A DNA stretch of 64,000 nt from Apoderus coryli (GCA_911728435.2 OU452208.1:3472001-3536000), one strand, 5' to 3'; numbered from the stretch's first letter, positions 33,831 to 45,512 are shown. Numbers and translations: made by a program. Notes: a model not told the origin generated them from the sequence alone.

Positions 33831-35397
33831 CTTTGTATAATTCACGTCACAATCGTTTTACACACCTCTGTGTCACTTCTAGAGATATTCAAACTCACAA
33901 CACTGGCGATTTGTAACAGTTATTATTTTAATTTGCAACGCGACGACTTTAAAACTTGTGGTGCTTTTAGTAGTTGAATCCCACTTCTGATGTAAGAAAA
34001 CAAGAAATTTTCAATAACAACTTTATATTTTCCAATAAACAATAATCATTTAATAAAATCAGAATATAATATCAATTATGGCATCCGTTCTATATGCCGG
34101 CCCAAGAATAAGTGTTCCTTTCTTTTTACCAAGAGTCCTTTCTTTCCTACTCTATCATCTATAAATCTACTCTAATATAAACACACAAAAGTAGAACATG
34201 TAACTCACTTAATATTATGGAAAAGATAACAAATAATTATTCCCAGCCTATAAACTAAAAATATTTGTTAGACACTGGTAATAAATTGTCTTTAAGAGTC
34301 ACATGAACCGTTGACACGTTAAGGTATTCTTACATATCTAACAAAAATCAATATTTTTTTTTAACTTTGCTTATTCTACTATTCAGGATGAATCGTATGA
34401 GTTTATTTCCATAAACTCCACATTTAGGTGCTAAAAAACGAATATTCATAAAATCATGTGGATGGCGTATCATATTTTACAAAATGCTTATTATCTCAAA
34501 ACTCTGTATTTCAGATACGACTTCCTGTCTTAGCAGGGCAGCATATAAGCTTCCTATTTCTAGCAACAACGCTGCCAAATTTAAAAGAACAACAAATGAC
34601 CATATGGCAGAAGAGTTCCAGCGCAGTAGTGTGAACAATAATTCAAAATTCGCATGTAAGAATAAATGAGGTGATATACTTATGACTAAATATGTTTTGT
34701 AATTATTCCTAAGAGGAAGTTTCACAAAATTTGCTTCATTTTCATATAATTAATGTTTGGTAATCTATAAAATGGATACAACATTAAACATTAATTAAAT
34801 ATAAATCAATATTAATAATCAATTACAGACATTTAGTAACTCTTAATTGAAAATGACCTAAATTAAATTCAACTTATATTAATACGTTAGCTTTCATCAT
34901 ATACCTGCTAGCATCCAAATCAGTGTATATCAATAATAATTATTACGTAATTCTTAAGTGTATAATACCTATGCATTTCATGCAAATCAAATTAATAGGT
35001 GTTAAACTAAATATTTTATTATAGGAAATTAACCAAGTTAAAATTAGATTTGGCCAATTATTTAAATTACCTGCGCATATTCGTTTCATAACAATAAATA
35101 TTAATACTTTTCTACATATAAATCAGAACTTATTTCCTATACAAAGTGATCCAGTAAAAGCTGCAATATCAAAACTTGACACAACACAATGACCAGGTCA
35201 TGCCTAACGACCTATTTCCAATTTACTAATTTTTTTTTGAAAATCCTGTTATAATATTTATTATAGAAAGGGCATTGTACTATTCGATCACCTGCAACTG
35301 TTTATTTTAACACACTTCCTATAATAGTTAATGTGTTATTAGTTATATTTCAATCATTATATCAAAGATTAATGTGACTAGGGTAGATAATTTTTGA
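33831..35397. other. Non-coding region with two shared repeat pieces
   Basis: No gene seen. 34514-34543 is the inverted partner of 30809-30838. 35255-35375 (AGAAAGGGCATTGTACTATTCGAT... GTTAATGTGTTATTAGTTAT) recurs at 52738-52855 in the same orientation. The ORFs at 34477-34725 show no known motif. Confidence 0.4.
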
Positions 35398-35945
35398 GAC
35401 AAAAAAAAAATTATAGTAGGATGAAACCCATTGGAAAAGGTAGAGAATATAACAAAAATGAAAGGAAAAATAAATTACGGGCGATCTGTGGTCGGGAAGG
35501 GGGGGTGAGTTTTTTAGGGTAAAAAACGGTTAATCTCAATTTCCGGTAAAACTGCAAGTCCTATGAAAAAAAGTTATATGGCAAAGTTGTAGGTAATGAA
35601 AAGATCTACAACTTTTGTATCAACACTTTTTTCACATAACCTTAAAATTTATGTGAAAAATTCGAATAACCGAGTTTTTGGTTTTTTATTTTTATCTTTT
35701 GTAAACAAATTTATTTTTTCACGAAATTTAGTGAAAACTTACCTTTGTATGTCCCAAACATACAGTAATTTTTTTGTTATAAAATATTCATTTTTTCACC
35801 TTATTTTGTTTCTTACCCTAAAAAACTCACCCCCTCCCCCTTCCCGACCTCAGATCGCCCATAATTTATTTTTCTTTTAATTTTTGTTATATTTTCCACT
35901 TTTTCCAATGGGTATTATAATTTTTTTTCACTTTTTACCATTTTT
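35398..35945. mobile_element. MITE-like element, ~115-bp inverted ends
   Basis: Left arm about 35405-35522 and right arm about 35812-35940 are inverted and share GGGCGATCTG, GGTCGGGAAGGGGG, GGTGAGTTTTTTAGGGTAA and CCCATTGGAAAAGG. There is no transposase; the interior is AT-rich. Confidence 0.8.
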
Positions 35946-36960
35946 AAAATTATCGACCCTGGTCTATAAAGTTTGTTTTTTTTTTATTATTTATTTATTT
36001 CCATAAATTACATAATATAACAAAATTATTAACTTACTCTAATGATGTATAAATAAATAAATAATAGGGAGGCAGAATGGTGCCTGTAGGATGTAAAAAC
36101 ATGGCGAAGTTTGTCCACCGACACTCTATAAACTCTCCACGCATTTTTTAATTACTTCAACTTACAAACTTAGTAATATTTTCAAAATTAGTAACAAAAA
36201 CTTAAATTATAATTGTAACGAAAATTCCTATTCAAAGATAAACAAGAAATATTAAAACAAAATAAAGTAACCAAACTGTATAATGATGATGCAGGGAAAC
36301 AGACACAGAAGCAGCCTCAACTCATAAACTCAATGTTTTGACCCCTCAACCAACTTGAAAGTTTTGATTTAAAATGTTAAAATTAAATTTAGTGTAAGTA
36401 TATCTATGATACCCTGAATATAAATCCCTAGTTTTTTTTTATGTAGCAATGAGTGAGTAGGCACATATTGTCACCCTTAAAAATGGTATAACTTGATTAG
36501 TGGTTTTCTTATTGGTCTTTTTCTGACTCATCCGGTATATGCATATAATTAGTAATAATCAGGTATTTATTAACAAATCACGAAAACATTTTTTCTATAT
36601 ACGAAGATATTATGTACCTACTTATATGTAAGTAAAAATTAGCATATTTTCACAAATGATTCACAATAAAATTTACAAACAATTGGTTGTTAGTTAATTA
36701 ATTTATTTGTATAATTTTCTCTTTATATACTTGTGTTTACCTACGTTTTATTTGGTTTATCTATTAGATTAGTTTTGCAGGTATTAAATATTTTTTTAAA
36801 GGAAATTTCTAAAATCAATAGTAAGCAAAAAACGACCTCAAATTTGAGAAAAGGTGAAAGACAACTATAGACACTAAAGTGGTGGACGAAATTACTGGTT
36901 TGGCCTATATACAGGCGAGTTCGTGTAAATTAACAAAATCCCAGTTTTATTTAGTGCAAT
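35946..36960. other. AT-rich non-coding; LINE-tail-like start
   Basis: 35980-36010 (TTATTATTTATTTATTTCC) looks like the reversed 3' tail of a LINE, but no RT follows. Otherwise nothing. Confidence 0.35.
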
Positions 36961-37090
36961 TGTAGTAAGGCGTTTGATATTATTGATCACCGGTTCTTGT
37001 GCGGGAAACTAAACCATTTGGGTTTTAAGCAAATTACTGTCAATTTTTTTACATGATCGTTCGCAGGCTGTTTTTATCGACGGTAGACAT
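36961..37090 (+). pseudogene. LINE RT motif A scrap
   Basis: CSKAFDIIDHRFLCGKLNHL then GFKQITVNFF, a frameshift, and DRSQAVFIDG. This is the motif A region (SKAFD.IDH) of a Jockey/CR1-type RT and the segment after it. Flanks are not recognisable as RT. Confidence 0.65.
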
Positions 37091-37784
37091 TGCAACAGTG
37101 GCGGCTGGTCGGGGTGGACAAGGTAGGCACCGTCTACCTCTAAAACTTCGCCCTAAATTAAATACTCAATTTATTATTATTCACTCCATAATTTAAAAAA
37201 AAAAATAATATTGATTCTTATAATAATTTCATTTTCTACCTCCAACCTTTAAAACATCCCCTTTAATTCAATAATTATCTGCAGGTATAATATAACTACC
37301 GCAAAATAGGTTCACCGCTGGTGCTGTAACCCACTACCGAGACTTCGCATTTTTACAGGCAACTGTTATCGTCGCCTACACCGTGTATACTCGTATACAT
37401 ATCAAAAGTTTTGCGCCACCGGTCACCGGGTAATACTATGTACTACCAAATACGGCCTAAAATACATATATTTTGCTCAAAATTGTTGTACTTTTTCTTG
37501 AATATATTTAAATAAATATACAGAAAAAAACTGGTGGTGATTGGGAACTTTTATATAATACCTATTGAAATAATATGTGTTCTATTGTGTAGAGACGGGT
37601 TTACGTTGAGCTTAGGCACCTACCCCGGCAGACTTCTATCTAATGTAGATAGGTAGGTATACTATTTGCACGAATTTCGATTTGTACGTTAGGTACATTA
37701 CATTTGAACTATTTGTTCGTTTGTTGTTTAAATACTAGTGCCATTGATTAAAAAGTTTATGTATTTAATTATTTCTGTGAATGC
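37091..37784. other. Non-coding spacer
   Basis: Begins with a GTGGCGGCTGGTCGGGGTGG stretch of a kind seen in insect dispersed repeats. Nothing else recognised. Confidence 0.3.
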
Positions 37785-37913
37785 ATGGCACTTTTCTGCA
37801 AAAGGCTAAAACACCTTGGAGGGGTGACCCTAACACCCGACGAGGCAAGGAATTTAGCCCGCAGAGAAATCATCAACTTCATGAAAAGTGTGGAACAGCT
37901 GGGCAATTCATAG
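37785..37913 (+). pseudogene. Small ORF (42 aa) upstream of a hammerhead motif
   Basis: The ORF encodes a charged peptide with VTLTPDEARNLARREIINFM. It has higher GC than its surroundings, which suggests former coding use. It lies about 410 bp upstream of a Penelope-type hammerhead on the same strand, so it may be part of the same element (inference). Family not recognised. Confidence 0.3.
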
Positions 37914-38327
37914 ATTAGAGTAATTCACAAAAGATCTTCTGCAGGTCGAAGTGAGGGGAGCTACCATCCTTATGTATGATAGTTCATGGTTAAAATCTGA
38001 AGGTGTGAGAGGAATTCATTCCTACACATACATTTTCAATACTTTTTAAACTTTTAATAGCGCTTGTACTGTCCCATTACTTTTTGTCTGTTCATTTTAC
38101 TTTATCGGGACCAACATTTTTTACATCTTTTTATTTATATATACCTGTATGTGTTTCTGTTATTTTAAATTCAATATTTTAAACAAAAATAATTGTATAC
38201 TTTAATTTAGTCTGTTAGGAGCTCTGCCTTCACAAAGTGAGCATTTTATACCACCAAGGTTTGTTAACTTGTGTTTTTCGTTATTTATGTAAGAACCCTT
38301 TTTTTTAATATTGTATTGTTGCCTTTT

Positions 38328-38371
38328 AGGCTGATGATGGAGCTGAGTCTCCGAAACATGTTCCTTTGACA
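38328..38371 (+). ncRNA. Penelope-type hammerhead ribozyme motif
   Basis: CUGAUGA at 38331, stem II GGAG/CUCC around CUGAGU, GAAAC, short palindromic stem III ACAUGU, then U and CCU. Stem I pairs AGG with CCU (3 bp). An extra U lies between CUGAUGA and stem II, as in the copies at 42766 and 46131. The stem letters differ from those copies but stay paired. Activity is uncertain because stem I is short. Confidence 0.6.
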
Positions 38372-38501
38372 TAACTTATGGACTAATTAAATAGTGGAGA
38401 CGATGATTTTTGTTTTATTGTAATTATATTACACTACACTGCATCTAATGGATTACTTTAAAAATAACATTGTTAATGATTTTGATTTCTTTGTTTTTTT
38501 C

Positions 38502-39324
38502 TAATTTTATGAAAATATTTTCAAAACCGTGATTTATTACACCGATTGTGCAAAAACAACTAATAAACCTTTTTCTCAAAGTGGTTAATTTCATAGCTAC
38601 TTTTAAATTAATAAAATTAAAAAAACAAGAAAATCAAAATCATTAAAAATATTATTTTTGATAGACCCTGTATAGTAATCGTAAATTTGGTATTTGAATT
38701 TGTAGATTTGACAAAAGCAGACGTTTTTATAAAGAATAACTTTCTCTTCTAAATCTACAAACAAAAAAAGTGTTTCTTCTTCCAAACTCTAGCCAATGTG
38801 TCCACGGATAGAGTTTGGAAGAGCAAAAACTTTTGTATTTGTAGATTTAGAAGAAAAAGTCATTCTTTATAAAAACGCCTGCTTGTGAAAAAACTACAAT
38901 TTCGAGTACGAAATTTACGATTACTATACAAAATCAGTTCTCGTTGAACGTTTGGATTGAAATTGTGGGTGCGTGCTTAATTGGACCCGTATTTCTACCA
39001 GGAAGACTTACCGGACATATGTCCACGGATAGAGTTTGGAAGAGGAAAAACTTTTTTATTTGTCGAATTAGAAGAAAAAGTCATTCTTTATAAAAACGTC
39101 TGCTTGTGTCGAAACTACAATTGCAAATACCAAATTTACGATTACTATACAGGGCATATAAAAAAAAACATTTTTAATGATTTTGATTTCCTTGTTTTTT
39201 TTTTTTTTAATTTTATTATTTTAATAGTAGCTATGAAATCAACCACTTTGAGAAAAAAGTTTGTTAGTGTTTTTTGCACAATTAGTGTAATAAATCACGA
39301 TTTTGAAAATATTTTCATAAAATT
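38502..39324. mobile_element. Fold-back element with three copies of one short reading frame
   Basis: Left arm 38502-38800 is inverted against 39015-39324 (GATTTATTACAC, GTAATCGTAAATTTGGTAT and others); an extra partial copy of the right-arm sequence lies at 38800-38935. All three encode a similar peptide around LEEKVILYKNVCLC and YQIYDYYTG, on minus at 38785-38603 and on plus at 39026-39160. No known domain recognised. Confidence 0.65.
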
Positions 39325-39893
39325 ATTCATCATTAACCCAATACTATTTCAGTCACTGTAGTTATTTTTATTACTGTAGGTATCCTTTTATATCTCCATG
39401 GCAGGCATGACTTATTATTATACGTCTTATAAACGAGGGAGAAATGTATCAAAAAATGCTGCATTCGATGCCCTTTTTATAATGTAAAGAGGCATGGGAA
39501 CGGATAGCCCCGGTAGAATTGTTAAATTAATATATTTTAAATTAAATTAGGATAAACTATACGCGCTTATCGCTTAAGAGCAGCACAAAATTTCTATTTC
39601 CAAAGGAATTTTGGTCAATATTTAAACTTTATAAGTTTATACGAGGCACAGCTGAAAACTACTAAAGTATACAAGCGTGATTTTCTTAAAGATTTCTATA
39701 ATTTTATTATTGTAGAAATCTTTAAGTAGCTTTCGGCAATACTCAGACACATTTCCATAACATACTTAATGTTAACGGATATAGTGTAAGAAGATTTCTT
39801 GGATAATCAAATATGTCCGTTCGTTCTTGTGATTCTGATGCATGAGATTTTATTACTACATTTTTATGGATTCACCCAAAAAATATCACATAC
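39325..39893. other. Intron start region; shared repeat and a 14-bp hairpin
   Basis: 39325-39450 matches 18180-18290. At 39687-39726 CTTAAAGATTTCTA and its complement surround a ~13-base loop. The remainder is unrecognised; it would be the 5' part of intron 1 of the minus-strand gene. Confidence 0.45.
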
Positions 39894-40065
39894 CTTTCGG
39901 CATTCCGCATGGTGCTTTCGTCCTAGTATTGTCCAAAAAATCCAAATCGTATTTTCGCGCCGGCGGAAAAATTAACGCTACATGTCCATACGTTAAATTT
40001 AGTAAACAACATTGTAACAACAAAATCACTTGGAAAACAAATTTATTTTGCGATAATTTACACAT
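39894..40065 (-). CDS. Exon 1 of a secreted host protein (signal peptide exon)
   Basis: On the minus strand an ATG at 40065-40063 starts a 57-codon frame plus one base. It opens with a clear signal peptide (a short polar start, then FVFQVILLLQCCLLNL, then TYG), with likely cleavage before His: HVALIFPPARKYDLDFLDN, ending APCGMPK. The AAAG|GTATGT junction at 39894/39893 is a strong donor. Joined to 4516-4586 it continues as KG-NIQTSILSG, in frame. The family is secreted and insect-wide in my recollection, but function is unknown to me. An N-terminal mature His is a feature of histidine-brace copper proteins such as LPMOs; that link is speculative here. The GC content and codon pattern differ from the surrounding transposons. 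Confidence 0.75.
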
Positions 40066-40778
40066 TCTAATTATTTTATACACTATTATTGTTTTACATA
40101 AGAACTGAATACATATTTAAGATTTATTAGTACTACTTTTAAATAAAAAATATTAATAAACACTATAGTATACAAAGAAAGTTAATATTGTCGCACTATT
40201 TTTATTAATACTACTTTTACCCAATACAATTATTTATTTTCACTGCACGGTACTAGTTTAGTACCAGTATTAAAAGTAAAATTTTTTCACGTTCTTCAGA
40301 TTCCGTCAGATTGAGGGTACCACATAAGTATACAATCTACACACGACCGATTGAGTAACAAAACATAAAACTATGGCTGTAGAGGTACGGTACTAACATT
40401 TAGAATTCTTTCGCGTCTTAGTTGTTTTTCGCTTCTACCTATTATAATACCTATCTATACGTATATAAGTACTTAATAATAATCGTAATGGTACGTTTCT
40501 CGTTATAAGTCGGTATAGAATCGACCTTCTCCGTTACAGTACCAACGCGTTATACCGAGTGTATCAGATTCGTCATTCATCTAAGATATAAAGGTGGAAT
40601 TTTAGTGTACCGGGTCATCGTAAAAATAAGGAATAGCATGGGCACTGTTTTCGACACCCTTTGTTTTGCATTTACCGCATATCGAGACATGCAGCAATAA
40701 AATATAACAAATCGAGCCTAATACGGGGGCATATATGCACGCATGTTTAAAAATTATTCTTACGAGGGCGGTAAAAAT
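40066..40778 (-). promoter_or_regulatory. 5' flank of exon 1: likely 5' UTR and promoter region
   Basis: About 700 bp without recognisable repeats, directly upstream of the exon 1 ATG on the minus strand. By position it is the likely 5' UTR or upstream region. No TATA box, initiator or extra exon could be fixed, and an upstream non-coding exon is possible. Confidence 0.35.
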
Positions 40779-40782
40779 TATA

Positions 40783-42343
40783 CAGGGTGATTCATTATGG
40801 TTGCAACAAACGAAAACTGGGATTCCTGAAAGTAATTTACGCATTCTTTGCCATTGAACCCATGAATTCGTTATCAAGATACAGGGTGTCCAAATTTAGG
40901 GGTCAAATTAACTTTTATGTTCAGTTCTCGAAAACTAACTAACCGATTTTGACAAAATTTTACATGCATTAGGGGACCGATAACCTAAAATAATCTGCAT
41001 TATTTTGGCTTTCATTAACTGTTCATTGGCGTTGATATAGGGGGCACTTGTGTAACTTTTACACAAAAATTAATTCAAGATAGCTTCAATATTTTAAATT
41101 ATTGCTTTTTTAAAAAGAGCGACTTAGAAGAAGATGAAAGATTTTTAGCGAAAGTGCTCTGGTCAGATAAAGCAAACTTTTACTAGAGATGGACTAAATA
41201 CAAACCATAATGAACATGTATGGTCTTTAAACAACACTTGTGCTATTATGCCGCGAAATTGTTGGGGGTGGCATGTTTAACAATCAATTATTGTCGTTGT
41301 TCGTATTTAATGGACATTTAAACTCAAATCAATACAGTAATTTTCTACAAAACCGCCTACTCAAATTTATTGAGGATGTACCTCTGAATATTGTTCAAAT
41401 CATGTCGTATCAACATGAAGGAGCCCCTGCGCATCGTGGTAGACAAGTAACAAGAGTTTTAAATCAACTGTTTGCAAACAATTGGATTGGTTTGGAACGT
41501 CCCATTAGTGGCCTCCAAGATCGCCGGATCTGAATCCGCTCGACTTCTTTTTATGGGGGTACATGAAAAAATTGATTTACAGTGTTCCAAGTGTTCCAAT
41601 TATAAATGAAAACCAACTACTGGAGAAAGTTCATGAAGCTGCTAGGGAAATTAGAAACGATCATGATATCCTTATTAGAGCTACAAATTCATTAGTTGAA
41701 AGATGTAGAATGTGCATTACTGTCAATGGAGGGCAATTTGAACAGTTTGTTATTTTAATTTCGAGTTTAGTTTTTTTATTGTTAAATTTTTAATTGTACT
41801 GATAGGCCTTAAAATTGGTTGTTAAGTAATTTGTTATTATTAAATCGTTTTCCACGGCAATTTTAATTTTTCATTTTGTTTTCTGGTAAACGTTATTTTG
41901 ATTTAAATCTACCATTAACTTGCAATTTATCAGTTTCCATAAAAATGGTAGAAACCACAACATCGACGTAATTAACTTTTTTGTAGCTTATAAGTTGCTC
42001 TTTTTAAAAAAGTAATAATTTAAAACAATGAAAGCTGTCTTTAATTAATTTATGTGTAAAATTTACCAAAATGCCCCCTATATCTACGAATGAACAGTTA
42101 ATGAAAGTCAAAATAATGCAGATTATATTTGATTATCGGACCCCAAATGCATGTAAAATTTTGTTAAAATTGGTTAGCTAGTTTTTGAGAAATTAACAAA
42201 AAAGTTCATTTGACCACTAAATTTGGACACCCTGTATCTCGATAACGAAGCATTTGCAGACATGGGTTCAATGTCAAAGAATGCTTAAATTGCTTTCAGG
42301 AATCTCCAGTTTTCGTTTGTTGCAACCATAATGAATCACCCTG
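40783..42343 (+). mobile_element. Mariner-like element with ~350-bp terminal inverted repeats
   Basis: CAGGGTGATTCATTATGGTT and its complement at 42343 form the ends; TA dinucleotides flank both sides. Arms run about 40783-41130 and 41990-42343, with many small differences. The arms contain a second internal CAGGGTGTCC motif. Between them lies a broken transposase. Total length 1.56 kb. Confidence 0.85.
41111..41793 (+). pseudogene. Mariner-like transposase, N-terminally deleted
   Basis: EEDERFLAKVLWSDKANF at 41118 holds the first catalytic Asp; after a frameshift FNGHLNSNQYSNFLQNRLLK (41300) and YQHEGAPAHRGRQVTRVLNQ (41408), then NNWIGLERPI. A shift near 41515 breaks SPDLNPLDFFLWG, which can still be seen between frames (third Asp region). 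The last part, from MKKLIYSV to about 41793, is open. The N-terminal HTH region is absent, taken up by the long inverted arm. It cannot make an active protein. Confidence 0.8.
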
Positions 42344-42713
42344 TATATTCGTTGTTATTTAAATTAAGTAGATGATTTTCAAATTAAAACCATTGGTATA
42401 TAAAAGCTTTTTTTTATTTATTTTACACAAAATTAGCGATGTTTGATTTTTAACATAAAAATGTAACAAAAATATACTTACAAAAGAAAAATAAATTGAA
42501 AAAGTACATAATTACATATACTTAACTAAGTATTTAATAAATTAAAACATAGGTATGAAACATAATATTTTAGCACATAAAAAAATAGAAAAGATATATT
42601 TGTAATAATATATATTATTTTATATAGACCTTTAATCGATCAGCTATATTGTATATAAACTAAATAAATCTTAATTTGAAAAAATAGTCCATTCATAAGT
42701 GGAGTTGCAATTT
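42344..42713. other. AT-rich spacer
   Basis: Nothing recognised. Confidence 0.3.
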
Positions 42714-42765
42714 TAGTGTTTAAATGAAAGTCGAATCTCCACAAAATAAATTTAATAGAAACTAT

Positions 42766-42812
42766 CGGCCATACATGTTTCGGGACTAGACCAGTCTCAT
42801 CATCAGTGGCAT
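42766..42812 (-). ncRNA. Penelope-type hammerhead ribozyme motif
   Basis: On the minus strand: GCCA, CUGAUGA, extra U, stem II GAGACU/AGUCCC with one A-C mismatch, GAAAC, palindromic ACAUGU, cleavage A, UGGC. Stem I pairs GCCA with UGGC. Confidence 0.7.
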
Positions 42813-43059
42813 ATCAACAATCGAACAAACACAACACTAAGACGTACAATGTTCCATTAAATTTCTATTGAAGTCTGGAAAACACACCTCATTCTTCGTT
42901 CGTTTATCAATATGTGCAATTATCGATGAACTTACCATTTTTTGGAAAAATATTTGAATTATTAAAATTTAATTAAATTACAGTTACATATTTTGGTCTA
43001 ATTTTCTTTTTGTATATCATATTTTTCCTTGTTTTCTAATAAAGTTAAGACTATTTAAC

Positions 43060-43200
43060 TATTTGTTTTTTGTTAAAGTCGGAATGGCAAGAACGTCATC
43101 GACAAACGTAATAAAAAAATTTTTGTTGGTATGAGTATGAATAGGAGTTGTGTTATAGGTGATAGTCTCCAGGCTCCAATTTACAACATGCTCTTAAAAT
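43060..43200 (-). pseudogene. Penelope-like RT fragment with FVDD
   Basis: The minus strand reads HVVNWSLETITYNTTPIHTH then NKNFFITFVDDVLAIPTLTK. An xVDD motif followed by VLAI is the catalytic palm of Penelope-type RT (usually YVDD). Only about 45 codons can be followed; the rest of the RT and the GIY-YIG endonuclease were not found. Confidence 0.65.
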
Positions 43201-43404
43201 TACAGACAAATAAAGCTTTAGTAATAATTAACCAATCCAGCAATTTTCATATTGATAAATCTAACTGAGTCACTAAGGAGTATGATTAGTTCACTGTATT
43301 ACAAAAGGAACGGTGCAAGATTTTTCAATTATATTAATGTAACATGTATGGCCGATAGTTTCTATTAAATTTATTTTGTGGAGATTCGACTTTCATTTAA
43401 ACAC

Positions 43405-44127
43405 TTAAATAAATCTTATTGTATATTCAATCACCTAGCTGCTTAGACCAAAATTAATATAGTTTGATTAGAGTTTCTTATACTAATTCTGTATAGAAAC
43501 TGGGATTGTTAGTTTTATAGCATGGTAAAATCAAATAGATCTGTTCCTTGTTATTTATTTTCAAGATTTAAAATTGTATTATTAATCAGTAAAATTAATA
43601 ATATTTAAGTATTTAATTTTATTTTATTGTGTAATTATTTTTCTCCATATAAAATTTAAACTATAAATTAATGTATACTTAATTTTCAACCTGCTTTACC
43701 ATACAACTGTAATTTTGAATTTCGTCTTCATCTGAAGCAGGCTTTATCGTATACACCTATTTAACATACTTAATTTACATACCTATAGGTATTTCCCTCT
43801 TTTTTTTATTCGTGTAATAATAGTAAAATATTATTTATTTCGATCTCTCTCTTCTCTGTGTGCGACAGTTGACACCCTTGCCAGTGCTGGTGTCCTATGA
43901 CAATAGCCTATTTATTTATTATACACGTTCTTATGCAGATGAAGCGTGCCTCAAAGCATTTTCATCTATAATTCAACAACAATGGGCAACACTGCCACCT
44001 GGCATATACCCACTATACAACCACCTATCGCTCTCGTCTAAACATAGTTGCCAGCGTTTAATTGTACTAAGCATAGCATACGAATCTTGCCATTAAAAAA
44101 AACACTATAAGAAGCACGCTTCATATA
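43405..44127. other. Non-coding spacer
   Basis: No repeats or genes recognised. The 78-codon ORF at 43860 has no motif. Confidence 0.3.
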
Positions 44128-45380
44128 CACTATTGGACAAAAGTAGAGCAACAAAGTGTTTTTATTTCTTTGAATTTGAAAAACTAATTAAATATTATTG
44201 TAATCCCCGGTTAATTTTAATGAAATATTATCCCCGATATTAGTAATATTTCACAATATTTTGGTACACTTTAAACGAAATGCAGGTACAGAAATATTTA
44301 TAATTATAAAGATCGACGAAATGAAGTGCGACAAAAGTAAAGCAACAAATTGTGTCAACAGTATTTTATTTTACATATTACGATAAAAAAACATTAAACA
44401 CATTTAATAATTAAAATAGTTAGAAGTATTATGTAAATAATTAATAGAATATCAATTATTATTGATTATTTGCCAGCAACATCGTAGCATTGAAGCAATC
44501 AATTTTTGGACAGTATTTTCGGAAAGGTTTCTCCAAACTCCATTGATTTTATTTACCAATGATGGTTTATTTGTGAAGACTTGTGTACGAATTCCACGCT
44601 CAACTTCTTCACATAGATTTTAAATAAAATAAAAGGTCTGAGGATATAGTGCCGCCCACTCCAAAACCAGAACGTTATTTTCTTGAAACCACTCTTGAAT
44701 AATTAGGAAGTGTTTTGGATCGTTATCCTATTAGAAAATAAAATGCCACGGCATTTCCAATTCTGCATAAGGCAACATTTCATTTTGCATTAGATCTCTA
44801 TAGAAAAATCGATCCATGGTATCATTAATGAAGTTTAAAGGACCCACCCCATTCCATGAGAAACAACCCCATGGAAAACACTGCCTTTACCTGTGGGTGT
44901 AACGTATTTGGGATAATAATAATATATTTATTTCCATTAAAAAAAAATTCCACAAAATATAAACTTGTTTATAATAAATATAAAGCCAGAAATAAATATA
45001 AGAAAAATAATAGTATGCTACGATTTAAATATATAATACTCAAACCCCTGAGCAAGGAGCAAAAGTTTTTAAGTAAAACTTGTACGCTCCCGCTCAACGG
45101 CCGATACTTTACATTTTTTAAGCGGCTTTTTAGCCGGGCGTCTACTAAATAACTTTGCGTCTACCAACCTTCTTTGAACTGTCCGTGGACTATCCTCAAT
45201 TTCGGGAATTTCAGCAATTATTCTAGGTGCAGACATCCAAGGATCGTTTTGGGAAATTCTTTTAAGGCGTCTGTCTGTCCTAGTTGTTGTTTTTCTCGAG
45301 CTTGCCGATTTCGGTATATTCTCTAAATGTCCCCTTTCATTGTAACTTGAAATTATTTTGGATACGTAAAATATTGTTTT
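44128..45380 (-). pseudogene. Tc1-like transposase, broken by a small insertion
   Basis: Left terminal sequence CACTATTGGACAAAAGTAGA at 44128. Minus-strand coding: SSYNERGHLENIPKSASSRK then TRTDRRLKRISQNDPWMSAP and TVQRRLVDAKLFSRRPAKKP (paired HTH and linker, 45330-45110); an insertion at about 44905-45060; then PWGCFSWNGVGPLNFINDTM at about 44870-44815, DNDPKHFLIIQEWFQENNVL at about 44730-44675 (second catalytic Asp region), an EWAALYPQ segment and ENLCEEVERGIR-like end (third acidic residue) near 44600. The TDEA-like first Asp region was lost around the insertion. Stops at about 44733 and elsewhere. The far end is altered by the palindromic element at 45443. Confidence 0.85.
44905..45060 (-). 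mobile_element. Short LINE 3'-end insertion in the Tc1-like copy
   Basis: GGATAATAATAATATATTTATTTCC followed by AT-rich sequence splits the Tc1-like frame. The (AAT)n plus TTTATTTCC start is the reversed 3' tail seen for other LINEs here (16405, 50745). No coding part remains. Confidence 0.5.
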
Positions 45381-45512
45381 TGTTAATAATATATTTTTTT
45401 TTTTTTTTTTTTCTGAAGTAATCCATTTATCGAGGAGTGAATGATAATGTTGAATAAAACTGCGTCTACTCCACAAAAAGATCTTTATATACACGTTACA
45501 ATTCGTGCAGGC

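Larger units (their letters stand above)
42714..43404 (-). mobile_element. Penelope-like retroelement remnant with inverted ends
   Basis: Inverted 65-bp ends at 42714-42779 and 43337-43404 share GGCCGATAGTTTCTATTAAA and TTTTGTGGAGATTCGACTTT. The left end carries a hammerhead on the minus strand, and an RT palm fragment lies between (43060-43200). The right arm begins within a few bases of the ribozyme cleavage point of the left copy. Penelope elements are known for hammerheads in end repeats and for inverted arrangements. Confidence 0.7.

Noticed and set aside
39687..39726. 14-bp hairpin as a bacterial-style terminator
   Set aside because: Eukaryotic context; kept only as a local hairpin in an intron.
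39842..40108. Plus-strand 88-codon ORF
   Set aside because: Shadow of the minus-strand signal peptide exon.
43860..44096. 78-codon ORF as a gene
   Set aside because: No motif, no splice context and no homology recognised.
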